A DNA stretch of 61,713 nt from Lachnospiraceae bacterium 3-1 (GTDB lineage: Bacteria > Bacillota > Clostridia > Lachnospirales > Lachnospiraceae), in the NCBI GenBank assembly GCA_000403255.2, contig KE159575.1:1-61713 (forward strand), given 5' to 3'. Numbering within the stretch: the stretch's first letter is position 1; each line of letters begins with the position of its first letter. Made by a program: the position numbers and the translations under genes. Shown one piece after another: positions 16,146 to 24,982 of the stretch. The notes beneath the pieces are model-generated. The model was given only the letters and a program-made list of their open reading frames with translations. It did no database searches and was not told where the DNA came from.

Positions 16146-16658
16146 ATGAAGAAAAATCAAACGGCATTTATGAAACTATGCCTTGCAGACGCACTGATCA
16201 AACTGATGAAAACCCAGGATTTTGATACCATCAATGTAAACTCAATTTGCAGGGAAGCCGACATCGGCAGGACTACTTTTTACAGGTATTTTGAAAACAA
16301 AAACAGCAAAGAGGAAATGCTTCTTTTTAAGATAAAATACGAGTGGGAACAGTATTCTGACAGGCACGAAAATGACGGGCAGGGAAAGAAGCCTGATTTG
16401 ACAGAATTTATATATGATAGCAGGAAGCTGTTTTCGATACTCTATCAGAATAATCTCATTTCTGTCATTATGCGTGCGCTTGAGGATTTGATACCGTCAG
16501 GGGAAACATACGATAAACAGGCTTCATATCTTATGTCCTTTTTTATTTATGGATATTTCGGAATCATCTATCAGTGGATCAAATATGACTTTGATGAAAC
16601 GCCTGAACAGATACAAAAACATATTAATGATACTATCGCCTTAGCTCAAAACTCATAA
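16146..16658 (+). CDS. TetR-family transcriptional regulator
   Basis: A 170-residue regulator. The N-terminal HTH is DALIKLMKTQDFDTINVNSI followed by CREADIGRTTFYRYFENK, a classic TetR signature. The C-terminal ligand domain is helical (IYDSRKLFSILYQNNLISVI). Start at 16146; a purine-rich GGGGGG lies further upstream than ideal. It should repress itself and the divergent hydrolase through the dyad at 16007-16039. Confidence 0.88.
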   Translation: MKKNQTAFMKLCLADALIKLMKTQDFDTINVNSICREADIGRTTFYRYFENKNSKEEMLLFKIKYEWEQYSDRHENDGQGKKPDLTEFIYDSRKLFSILYQNNLISVIMRALEDLIPSGETYDKQASYLMSFFIYGYFGIIYQWIKYDFDETPEQIQKHINDTIALAQNS

Positions 16659-16839
16659 AAACAGGCAAGGCATATTCATTTCCACGATGAAAATATGATC
16701 CCATAGTCATTCATTTGTTTGCGGCATAAGTATAACCAATCAGTATTTCTTTTGGAATCCCCTGCTGCAGGGAATAATCCCCCAAAGAAAATTTGATGAC
16801 CGTCCGTTCTGTGTGTTTATGCAAAAGAAAAGTCAAATA

Positions 16840-16859
16840 CCCCGCAGCAAGCTACGGGG
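16840..16859. repeat. CCCCGCAGC/GCTACGGGG inverted repeat
   Basis: Near-perfect 9-bp palindrome with one mismatch and a 2-nt loop, lying directly against the truncated start of the IS66 remnant. The preceding 180 bp (16659-16839) hold no gene. Confidence 0.55.
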
Positions 16860-16865
16860 CATGGC

Positions 16866-17440
16866 ATGGCCCAGTCATTCATATGGCTGTTCCAAAGCGG
16901 TGAGGATGGACTTCTGGTGATCATCCTGTATGGTTATTCTCCGACCAGGAGCGGCAGCCATGCAAAAGAGTTTCTGGAAGGCTACAGCGGATATCTGGAA
17001 ACGGACGGCTATCAGGGCTATAACAATCTGCCGGGAATCTGGCGCTGCTCCTGCTGGGCACATATCCGCCGATACTTTATTGATGCTGTTCCCAAAGGCA
17101 GGCAGTATGATTACAGCCAGCCGGCAGTGCAGGGAGTCCAGTACTGCAACCGGTTATTCGCCATTGAGGACTCCATAAACAAAAAGTATCCCAGTGATTA
17201 TGAAAAGGGGAGCCAGTTGCGTCCCGAGAAGAAAAAACCTGTTCTGGAGGCCTTCTGGCCGTGGCTCGAGCAGCAGAAGCCAGTCCGGAACACCCGGATG
17301 GATAAAGCGGTTAATTATGTTCTCAATTGGCGAGATACAGCGGAGACCTATCTGGAAGACGGGCGGTGCAGCTTTACCAATAATCTCAGCGAGAATGCGA
17401 TCCGTCCATTCGCTCCTTCTACGGAACTGGCGCCTTGGAG
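16866..17440 (+). pseudogene. IS66-family transposase C-terminal remnant
   Basis: Retained DDE-transposase blocks are YSPTRSGSHAKEFLEGYSGY, DGYQGYNNLPGIWRCSCWAH and RRYFIDAVPKG, then GRCSFTNNLSENAIRPF. The last is the conserved IS66 glutamate region, after which the frame degenerates into APSTELAPW. The N-terminal half and the accessory TnpA/TnpB genes are absent. It is a dead fragment. Confidence 0.8.
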
Positions 17441-17605
17441 TGAAAAACTTCAATCTATTAAAAATCGCATGTGAATTATAGTGAATTACTCCAACTCACA
17501 AAGGGCTGGGGTAATTTTGTATCTGACCGCATTAATATTTGGCGCTTACCATGAAAGGATCAATTTCCACAATTTTGTATAAGTCAATAAAACTTAGATT
17601 TTATC

Positions 17606-18211
17606 CTACAATTCTTCTGCCTTAAAGGTATTATATCCTTCATAATAATAGCTTACATCAATACCTTTCATATATACTTCCCTATCATCTATCTGATCTG
17701 TTAATGCGTTCTTCAGTAAAACCTTAATTTCAACATCCTTAATCGGACTTCTTTCCATAGCAAGCAAATAGTCTTCTTTATCGACTCGGTTCCAGTCTAT
17801 AACTAATTTTAATTCTTTTTTTAAAATCAAGTCCAGCCATATGCGTGTGCTTCTCCCATTCCCTTCCCTAAAAGGATGTGCAACATTCATTTCCACATAT
17901 TTTTCAATTATTTCATCAAAATTAGATTGTGGCATATCATCAATATGTTTTAGTGCAACGTCCAAATACATTACAGGAGCAAACCTAAAATTACCTTTTG
18001 CAATATTTACTGTCCTAACTTTTCCCGCAAAATCATATATTTTTTCAAACAAAAATTTATGAATTTTGGCAAGCCCAGAAAATTTTCCAATTTCGCAATT
18101 TTCAACAATGTTACTTTCATATAATTTAATGGCTTTAGTTTTACTTATTCTCTCTTCTACTCTTGCGAGTTCTGTCGAATCATTGATACCTAATTTATTT
18201 TCCAGAGCCAT
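17606..18211 (-). CDS. fic: Fic-domain AMP-transferase (class III, self-inhibited)
   Basis: A 201-residue Fic protein with the complete active-site motif HPFREGNGRSTR (about residues 109-120), for transfer of AMP to target proteins. The C-terminus contains SYYYEGY, matching the inhibitory [S/T]xxxE[G/N] helix; a C-terminal location is the class III arrangement known from NmFic, which is regulated by oligomer state. The start at 18209-18211 has GGAGG six bases upstream. It is the last gene of a minus-strand operon whose preceding gene is split by an IS, so expression may be polar-affected. Possible toxin or phage-defence role. Confidence 0.88.
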   Translation of the reverse strand: MALENKLGINDSTELARVEERISKTKAIKLYESNIVENCEIGKFSGLAKIHKFLFEKIYDFAGKVRTVNIAKGNFRFAPVMYLDVALKHIDDMPQSNFDEIIEKYVEMNVAHPFREGNGRSTRIWLDLILKKELKLVIDWNRVDKEDYLLAMERSPIKDVEIKVLLKNALTDQIDDREVYMKGIDVSYYYEGYNTFKAEEL

Positions 18212-18309
18212 ACTACCCTCCATAAATCTATTATTCTATTGGCATATCGCCATCAAAGTTCCCTTTTGCACTATAAACTAATATGATTGTACTTCCATCC
18301 TTGATATAA

Positions 18310-19334
18310 ACTATAAATGAGCAAATTTAAAAAATTACACAATACGCCTATGCTACTAAAGCCATGACTTCCTCAAAAAGGACGTGCCTTGCACCGCATT
18401 GGTAAATGAATCGGAGTCGTTCCTCCTGGATATGGCTATAAATATAAGCATAACCATCTTCAAAAGACATGGTTTCGCCGCATCCAGTACAGGCGATCAA
18501 ATGTGCCAGCGACATCAGTAGCCAGTACCTCTGGATCCCCTTCGATGAACGAATCTGATACCTCCACTGGCCACCGCTCCACATATCTGTCCAGTATCTT
18601 GATGAAAGCGTCCATGATATCGCCGCATGTATACCAGCTGTCGCAAAGGAAATAGGAGACCACTGGCAGTACGGGCAGTTTACTGGCGATCTCCTGCACG
18701 ATTTTCACCTTTGATTTGGACTTGTCGTACATGACGATAGCATAGTTGAGTACAATACCGTTGCAGGACAGCATGACAGCCACAGCCTGATGTCCATAGT
18801 CCTGCTTTCCCTTGAGATGGGACTGGTGGAAATACGCATCTTCAATCGGGTGCAGAGCCCGTGACGAAGGCTTTGTTTTAGATGAGATGGTATCGTCTAC
18901 AATGCAGAACACGGGGTTTCCAGACCGCTGGGCTTCCTTATATATGAACTGGATGACGGTGCTTTTAAGTATGTCTTCCAGCCTGGCATCGTCCCACTTT
19001 CCTTTATTGAGGAAATGGGCAACTGTGGTACAGTGGCAGGGGCTGTATTTTCCAAAATCAATGGTCTTCCCATGATATCCAAGAGAAAAGACGGATATCA
19101 GTATGGCCATTATATGTTTCATGGCCGTCTGTGGAAAAACCCGGCACAGACTTAATTTTTTAAAGCAGTTGTAAAGCAGCTCTGAATGGTATATACTGTT
19201 TTCTATAAGACATCATCCTTTGTAGGTTATTGTATTTCTTAGCAGAAACAGTATACACCCACAGAGGCGTGATGTCTTTAGTTTTAAGCCATTTTTAGTA
19301 ACTTTGGTAAAATTTCATATTTGCTCATTTATAG
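18310..19334. mobile_element. IS element (DDE, IS701/IS4-like) with intact ends and 6-bp target duplication
   Basis: Terminal inverted repeats CTATAAATGAGCAAAT at 18311-18326 and its complement at 19319-19334. The direct repeat ATATAA flanks both ends (18304-18309 and 19335-19340). The transposase inside is defective, so the copy is probably immobile on its own. Confidence 0.82.
18348..19122 (-). pseudogene. DDE transposase of the 18.3-kb IS, deleted and frameshifted
   Basis: The upstream frame contains FCIVDDTISSKTKPSSRALH and VSYFLCDSWYTCGDIM, consistent with a DDE transposase of the IS701/IS4 type. After RYVERWPVEV the family sequence jumps frame and resumes as YQIRSSKGIQRYWLLMSLAH in another frame. 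A short deletion therefore removed the segment containing the last catalytic glutamate. The N-terminal coding region seems to extend upstream of the ATG at 19122 without an obvious start codon. Confidence 0.75.
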
Positions 19335-19566
19335 ATATAATATCTTATTTGTTCTATTCCTAAATGTTTTGCTATTTTTTCTTTCACTTCCTTTTCGTCC
19401 ATGATTTCTTCTATAATAATACAAAATCTAATAGCATCTTCCCAATTTTCATCTCCGTATGGTTCCAATTGTCCACTATCTGTTAAAGTCTGAAGAATCT
19501 GAATAAATTCGTTTCTATTCATTTCTATGGCTTGCATTTTTTCATAATAAATTCCTCCGTTTTAAT

Positions 19567-19899
19567 TTATCCAACCATATTTCCAATAGCTTCCTCGACA
19601 GCAGCGTTCAAACTTTTTCCGTGTTCAATCGCATACACAGCAATATTCCGATGAAGTTCTGGACTGATCCTGACATTAAATGTTCCTTTGTATGGCTGCT
19701 CAGGCTCCACATTCCGCTCTTTACAATCCGCTAAATATTCATCAATCACATTCTGAAAATCCTGCTCTAGCTCTTGTACAGAGTCACCTTCATAAGATAA
19801 TAAAGATTTTATTCCGACTACCTTTCCAAAAAGACAGCTATCTTCTTTAGAATATTCTACTGTTCCATTATATTTCTTATATGATAACAAATCACTCAT
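19567..19899 (-). CDS. HicB-like antitoxin with ribbon-helix-helix C-terminus
   Basis: A 110-residue protein. The N-terminal HicB-type domain has YNGTVEYSKEDSCLFGKVVG and a SVQELEQDFQNVIDEYLADC helix. The C-terminal ribbon-helix-helix has GTFNVRISPELHRNIAVYAI followed by LNAAVEEAI. The start at 19897-19899 overlaps the DUF2442 stop by 8 bp, so the longer upstream frame is a shadow. There is no HicA toxin gene beside it; the neighbours are DUF2442 upstream and the split gene and Fic downstream. It could neutralise a partner or autoregulate the operon. Confidence 0.78.
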   Translation of the reverse strand: MSDLLSYKKYNGTVEYSKEDSCLFGKVVGIKSLLSYEGDSVQELEQDFQNVIDEYLADCKERNVEPEQPYKGTFNVRISPELHRNIAVYAIEHGKSLNAAVEEAIGNMVG

Positions 19900-20155
19900 A
19901 TGATTCCGCTTTTCCCTTTCCATATTCATATATAGCATCACTTGGAAGATCAATAAAATCGTTCCAGAAAACACAAGTCCGGCTTTCGTCAAGCTGCACT
20001 TGTTCAAAAAGTCCATGAATGATTTTTAAATCTTCATATCCTTTTATATTTTCTATATCTTCTCCAACGTCATATAAGCAATCCCGCCCATCATCAAAAG
20101 TAACATGTAGCATATATTTTTCTAATGGTTTTACACTTTTAATTCTCGGAATCAT
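19892..20155 (-). CDS. DUF2442 family protein
   Basis: An 87-residue protein with the DUF2442 pattern IPRIKSVKPLEKYMLHVTFD and VFWNDFIDLPSDAIYEYG. DUF2442 genes are often paired with DUF4160 genes, as here (20172-20422), and the pair is suspected to be a toxin-antitoxin-like module. GGGGAGGG precedes the ATG. It overlaps the following HicB-like gene, so it is in the same operon. Confidence 0.82.
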   Translation of the reverse strand: MIPRIKSVKPLEKYMLHVTFDDGRDCLYDVGEDIENIKGYEDLKIIHGLFEQVQLDESRTCVFWNDFIDLPSDAIYEYGKGKAESYE

Positions 20156-20171
20156 ATAAAACCCTCCCCTC

Positions 20172-20422
20172 TTATAAAGGCGGTAATTTCCTTAAATTTT
20201 GACTATCCCACATTTCAAGTAATTCTTTTTGATTGCTACTCATCCACTCTTTTACCAGTTCTTGTGCTTTTTTAGGGAGATCACCTTCTGTCATTTCCAT
20301 AGTTCGCAAATCAAAAATCCCTATATGCTCACCATACAAAGCATGTATATGACTTGGTTCATGCTCTTTAGGTTTGAAAAACATTTTAATGACTATTCCA
20401 TAAAATCTACCATTTCTGGCAT
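20172..20422 (-). pseudogene. DUF4160 family protein, frameshifted near its start
   Basis: The C-terminal 70 residues MFFKPKEHEPSHIHALYGEH onward match DUF4160. The family N-terminus (MPEMVDF, then YGIVIK) is present from the ATG at 20420-20422, behind AGAAGGAG, but a T-run is one base short and the frame ends at a TAG. Restoring one T joins both parts. This may be a real mutation, phase variation in a homopolymer, or a sequencing error. It heads the DUF4160-DUF2442-HicB-x-Fic operon. Confidence 0.7.
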
Positions 20423-20544
20423 TTTATATTTCTCCTTCTTTTATCTCTATTATATTATATCATTTGTAGGGATAATATGCAACTATTTCTAGTTGCTATC
20501 AGCACTGACGCTTAAAAATTTTTCGTAAAAAAACCTCCCATTTT

Positions 20545-20868
20545 ATGGGAAGATACGAGATAATAGAAGTAGCAACCAAACTATTTTTTCGCACACCCAT
20601 AAAAGAGAGGATGTCTTACCATGAAGCGAGAATAAAAATCACAAGAAGAGAGACGAGGGAACGCCTGGGACAGTTTAAACTTGCCTGTGAATTAGCCAGG
20701 CTGATCCGGCACTTTTTTTCCAGACCTTGTGCCGCTGCTGAAACAGATTCCTGATCCGAGGAACCAGAGTTATATTACATACCCTGGCGTGATCCTTCTT
20801 ATGACCCGTATCCTTTCCTCTTTATTTTACATAGGCGTTTGCGAAACGTCAGAATCCGCATAAATACG
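20545..20868 (+). pseudogene. Transposase N-terminal remnant (frameshifted)
   Basis: Two frames give MSYHEARIKITRRETRERLG, then LVPLLKQIPDPRNQSYITYP and GVILLMTRILSSLFYIGV. The continuous sense across a frameshift at about 20720 resembles the N-terminus of DDE transposases common in Lachnospiraceae. It ends at an intrinsic terminator. No catalytic domain remains. Confidence 0.5.
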
Positions 20869-20879
20869 GGATTCTTTTT
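20851..20879 (+). terminator. Intrinsic terminator
   Basis: AGAATCC pairs with GGATTCT across an 11-nt loop and runs into five T. Confidence 0.7.
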
Positions 20880-20973
20880 GTTACAAAATAAAACAACTCC
20901 TCACTGGTTTATGGTATAATTGAAATGTCCAATAACAATTATCTATATCCACCAGTAAAGGAGTCGTATCTAT

Positions 20974-22360
20974 ATGATAACACATAAACAGCTCTCTTTG
21001 GCAGATATTTTTACCGATTGCCAAAATAAATTTGATTATGATAAATATCAGTTCCTTGAACTTCTCGAAAATACCATTAACCTTGATGAACTTCTCGAAA
21101 ATACCATTAACCTTGATGAAATTGTCCCGGCGTCTTTTGTTTCTCATTTCCATGCCGCCACCGGCAGGCCACGTAAGCATCTTCTCTATCCGATGCTCAG
21201 GGCTCTGTTATTACAGCTTATTTTCTCGGTCCCAACAACGTCCCTTCTGATTGTTTTTCTCAAATACTCCCAGAAACTGCGGGACTTCTGCGGGTTTGAT
21301 GTTGTCCCGGATGCCTCTAAATTCACCCGCTTCAAACAGGATTTTTTATCGGACTTACAATCCATGTTCGATCATCTTGTTGACTTAACCGAACCGGTCT
21401 GCCATTGTATTGATACACAAAAGGCCTCCATGCTTCTCTTTGACACATCCAGTATTGAGGCATGGGTAACAGAAAACAATCCCAAATATGCAAACCGTAT
21501 CATCAAACAACTGAAAGCCTTCAAAAAAGCAAAAGGAATGGACGGTTCCTTTGAGCCTTATAAAGCCGCTTACGGCTCCATGCCTTCCCATGCCGCCGCC
21601 AATCCAGCCATTCAGCAGATGTGCATTAACGGGCATTTCTGTTATGCTTATAAATTCGGCATTATGACCAACGGACTCGGCATTGTCCGGGATATTTCCT
21701 TTTATAACAAGGACTTTCTTGAGGCTCATCCTGACATCATTGCTGGAAAAAAATCTGATTCCCCGGATGAAGATAAGAGTCTTGCCGATTCCAAGGCATT
21801 GATTCCCACTTTAAAGGATTTCTTTCGGAAGCATCCCCTTATCAATCCGAAAACTTTTCTGGGAGACGCCGCATTTGATTCCATTGAACTCTACAAATGC
21901 CTGTTACAGGAAGCTTCCTTTGAGCAGGCTTACATTCCCCTCAACGACAGAATCTCCCTTCCAAAATCCGACTGCCCGCTGAATAAGGACGGCGTCCCCT
22001 GCTGCCCCAAAGACCCATCCCTTCCAATGAAACGGGAAGGAAGCAAATCCCATCTCCGCTGCGGGCTGCCAACCATGAAGTTTGTATGCCCGAAAATGAA
22101 ATGGGAGTGGAACAAACTTACAAAGAAATCAAAACGCGTCTGCCACTGTGAAAATCCCTGTACGGAATCCCCCTGAGGCAGGATGTTTCCTATTTATCCC
22201 GAGAAAAACCTGCGCGCCTATCCCGGTACACTCCGGGGTACGGCCGGATGGGATTCCACCTATAAGATCAGGGGAAATGTGGAAAAATCCATCAACCATT
22301 TCAAGGACAGTTTCTGTGCTGCCGGGCGTAAAACGCAGAATGAAAAAACGCTTCATGCGG
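20974..22360 (+). pseudogene. IS1182-family transposase: nonsense mutation and 3' truncation
   Basis: The first 400 codons read as an IS1182 DDE transposase: LLYPMLRALLLQLIFSVPTT, LLFDTSSIEAWVTENNPKYA, YAYKFGIMTNGLGIV and FLGDAAFDSIELYKCL. An in-frame TGA (22174-22176), where the family has a cysteine codon, is followed in the same frame by RMFPIYPEKNLRAYPGTLRG and YKIRGNVEKSINHFKDSF, which includes the final catalytic glutamate. Homology stops at about 22360, at the edge of the CpG-free island. A 30-bp exact tandem duplication (21058-21087 and 21088-21117) doubles LLENTINLDE. Confidence 0.85.
21058..21117. repeat. 30-bp exact tandem duplication inside the IS1182 transposase
   Basis: Two identical 30-bp copies, in frame, add ten residues to the transposase N-terminus. 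This is probably a replication-slippage product. Confidence 0.9.
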
Positions 22361-22989
22361 AAACTCTGTGCATTTTCTTCAAATTGGGGCAGGAAGTCTT
22401 CCCCAGTGTCATAATGGAGATACAGCCCCTTAAAACATGCCTGCCATGCAAGCTGCATTACATGGGGGCTGGCTTTCATTTCTAATCTTCTGTAAGCCAT
22501 GCTTGTTTCCACAATAATTTTCTGCCACATAATGAAAAATTCATCTTGTAAGGGAATCCCAAAAACCCCCAGCCATCCCCTTACAGTGTGCCTTTCTGTG
22601 GCATCCCCACATCCTGGTGTGCTGAAAATGTATTGCACATCATCCACAGAAACATCCCTGATGTTCCCCTCTGTGTCACCCACTTGCAGGATCCTGCCTA
22701 TGGGGAACAGGGCACAGACAGATGGCTTGGATTTGTGGACTGAGCATTTCCTGTCTTTCAGCAGGGGGCATCTTTTCACATGACCCTTGGGTTTGACCCT
22801 CACAATGGGGACCCTTGAGTCTTCCCCTGCATAAACCTCACAATACTTTTTTACCAACTTTTCTGGGGACATGCCCAGTTCCCTGGACATATTGTAGACA
22901 TCCTTGGGGTTCAATAAAATGTCTTCCCTATGGGTGCAGCATTTTCCACAGCATGTACAATGGAATTTAAACTCTTCATCAATGCCAAT
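22129..22989 (-). pseudogene. YkgJ-family cysteine-cluster protein, 3' end replaced by IS DNA
   Basis: The protein carries the metal-binding clusters HCTCCGKCCTHREDI near the N-terminus and RCPLLKDRKCSVHKSKPSVC later, typical of YkgJ Zn/Fe-chelating proteins. The N-terminal cluster is encoded upstream of the first TTG (22914). Between the preceding stop (23005) and HCTCC there is no ATG, GTG or TTG, only ATT codons at 22987-22989 and 22981-22983, the first seven bases after AAGGTGG. From about 22360 (after NAQSF) the frame runs into antisense IS1182 sequence, so the last 75 residues are foreign. The entire authentic part lacks CpG. Confidence 0.6.
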
Positions 22990-23004
22990 CTGCCTGCCAC
23001 CTTT

Positions 23005-23412
23005 TTATCCCCCACAGTTTTTGGGTTTTCCCCATTGCCCACACTTACAGGCTCCAGGTCTTTTTTCTCCACTGCCACCTCCATCAAGCCTTTCTATTGA
23101 GAGCATCCTTATGATCTGGTCTGCATAAGGGAACAGGCTGTCATAGCACTTCAACTGTTCCTTTTTTGGAAATTTGCCATTCCTAATGCCATCCACATGG
23201 AAAATTCCCTCCAAAACCAGCTTAAGGCAGAATTTACTGGGACCCTTCATCCCCAAATATTGTTCCAGCACTGCCACTGCCATGTCTTCTCCTGGTTCAA
23301 AACTGACAGAAAATTCCATATGGTCTGACAGCCTGACCTCCCCAGACTCTTCCAGTTCATTCAGCAGCTCCAGCCTGCTTACCTTGTAGCCTAACAGTTC
23401 TACTTTGCCCAT
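23005..23412 (-). CDS. SecB-like/unknown protein
   Basis: A 135-residue protein. The central part (FCLKLVLEGIFHVDGI followed by KKEQLKCYDSLFPYADQI) resembles the beta-sheet plus helix core of SecB-like chaperones, in which F.L.L.LEG.F and a later LFPY are conserved. The C-terminus (GACKCGQWGKPKNCGG) is unusual and could bind metal. It ends just 16 bases before the presumed YkgJ start, so the two are co-transcribed. The assignment is tentative. The gene lies entirely in the CpG-free island. Confidence 0.45.
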   Translation of the reverse strand: MGKVELLGYKVSRLELLNELEESGEVRLSDHMEFSVSFEPGEDMAVAVLEQYLGMKGPSKFCLKLVLEGIFHVDGIRNGKFPKKEQLKCYDSLFPYADQIIRMLSIERLDGGGSGEKRPGACKCGQWGKPKNCGG

Positions 23413-23617
23413 CTTCCTCCTTTTCCCAGTCTAATCCTTGCATTTCATTGCTGCCCTGCAAGCATACCATAAGAAATCTCCCTATAAACCCTGCAAAAAC
23501 CAGTCCTTGCCCTTTAAAAATCCACAAAAAAGGCAGGACAGCACATTTCTGTGAATCCTGCTTCTCTCATACTTTTATGAAAATTTCTCACATATAAATA
23601 ATAGAACCTGTCAAAAT

Positions 23618-24458
23618 CTATGTTGCCATTTGTAACTTTTCTTTCTGGAGTTCCAATACAATTTCTCTGGATAACCCTGAATACCTAATAATCTTATCCA
23701 ATGGCTCATTCCCATGTATCATTTCCCTTGCCATCTGTATCTTTGTTGCATTTTCAGCCTCATACCTCTCACTTTCCACATAGGACCTCATCACTTCTTC
23801 CTGGTCATACAGTTCCATCAACATGTCCAGCACCTCCTGCTCTTTTCTTTCCAGATACTCCCTCAATACATTCCTGTCTTTACAAATCCTGATAGTTTCT
23901 TTAATAGCCTTCCTTGTCCTGCCATAAACCTTCACCTGCTCATTACACACTTTTGTGAATACTACATACTGGTTTATTATATCCCCCCTCTTTGCCATCA
24001 TATGTCATCTTAACATTCAAATCCAAACAAACTTCTTCCCCACCAAAAAATTCTGTTGACAGGGAAATCTGTTCTGGCCTTGTCTTCCTGTCTCCAGTAT
24101 AGATAACATAAACCTCTGGCTTTGGCATCCTTAGTTTTTTACTGTTATATATGTTCTGCCTGGTTTCACTGAAATATTCCCTGTATGTCTGCACCAGATA
24201 CATCAATGCCCTGAAAATAATATTCACAGTCCATGTGGACTGGCTTTCTATCAAAATCAATAAAGTTGAGCCTACCCTGAAGCCTATATCATTATAAATG
24301 TCATTTACAAGGACATTGCTGACTGTCACATCTTGCAGGTCATCTTCTGTAACACCCCTGTCCTCTGGGTGCAAAGCCTGATACAGTTGCATCAAATACT
24401 TTTTTCTTTGAATAATGAAGTAAAGACACTATCTTTCAGGGTGTGCTTTACTATCAAT
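23618..24458 (-). pseudogene. Rpn-family (PD-(D/E)XK) recombination-promoting nuclease, frameshifted in a G run
   Basis: The upstream frame gives KHTLKDSVFTSLLFKEKKYL, YQALHPEDRGVTEDDLQD, LLILIESQSTWTVNIIFRAL and PEVYVIYTGDR. The downstream frame continues with GDIINQYVVFTKVCNEQVKV and EYLERKEQEVLDMLMELYD. They meet at GAGGGGGGAT (G6, about 23985); with five G the frame would be continuous (DGKEGDIINQY), as in homologues. The probable start is a TTG at 24456-24458 without a clear ribosome site. These proteins promote RecA-independent recombination. The G-run could be phase-variable. Confidence 0.72.
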
Positions 24459-24520
24459 TGTTTTTATTTTCAATTTCAAAATCTGCCTGCCCACGACAAA
24501 CGCATGAATGTTTCTACCAT

Positions 24521-24950
24521 TCAAATTTTTCCAACTGTAATTTTTTTAAAGTCCAGCGCTTCCTCTAAATATTTGATTGGTGACAGACTTATTACAAACC
24601 TTTTTTTCTTCATTGATAATTTCTTTTTTGTAAGTTCTATCAGCTTTAGTATGCTTAAGCTCCATTTCCTGATTATATTCAGATTCTGCGCTGACATTTT
24701 ATCCAGTGTTGCGTTTACGTCTTCTCGAAATGTTACATTCAGATGCCAGTGCATGCTCTCTATGCTCCAATGCCCTCTTACTGCCCGGCTTATGGTTTCT
24801 ATGTCCCCTTTTAGGCTGCTGATAAAATAGCGGCATTCCGTTTTCTTTCTCCCATTCTTTTCTATTCTTTTTCTTTCGTTTTCTTATAATTTCCTGATTT
24901 TTCTATCTCTCTGGTTCGTTCTTTATCTGCAAAATACTCTTTTGGATCTA
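24521..24950 (-). pseudogene. ISAs1-family transposase C-terminal remnant
   Basis: The translated segments RYFISSLKGDIETISRAVRG and HWSIESMHWHLNVTFREDVN, followed by NLNIIRKWSLSIL, are the conserved C-terminal DDE region of ISAs1 transposases. The upstream part is missing or broken by stops. It forms the right border of the CpG-free island. Confidence 0.75.
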
Positions 24951-24982
24951 TGTCAATACTTTAGACAAAAAAAGTCGAAAGG

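Larger units (their letters stand above)
18231..19537 (-). pseudogene. Small unknown gene upstream of fic, split by an IS
   Basis: The 5' part (19537 to about 19335) encodes MQAIEMNRNEFIQILQTL and so on, to EQIRYY. Removing the IS (18310-19334) and one ATATAA copy joins it in frame to IKDGSTIILVYSAKGNFDGD and then MPIE-stop, ending at 18231, 20 bp before fic. The restored product is about 90 residues, acidic and helical with a C-terminal strand-rich end. No family was recognised. It precedes fic and follows a HicB-like gene, so it may be a partner protein of this toxin-antitoxin-like cluster. Confidence 0.75.
22360..24493. other. CpG-free island (2.13 kb without one CG dinucleotide)
   Basis: Reading every base between the last CG of the IS1182 remnant (22358-22359) and the first CG of the ISAs1 remnant (24494-24495), no CpG occurs. 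The segment holds the YkgJ, SecB-like and Rpn genes. The plus strand is rich in C, T, CA and TG. Flanking DNA has CpG in nearly every line. The composition indicates descent from a donor genome under strong CpG depletion. Confidence 0.95.

Noticed and set aside
18231-18330. The small gene upstream of fic as a canonical Fic antitoxin
   Set aside because: Its sequence has SGQLEP rather than the inhibitory [S/T]xxxE[G/N] motif, while the Fic protein carries that motif at its own C-terminus. A partner role is still possible but not as a standard VbhA-type antitoxin.
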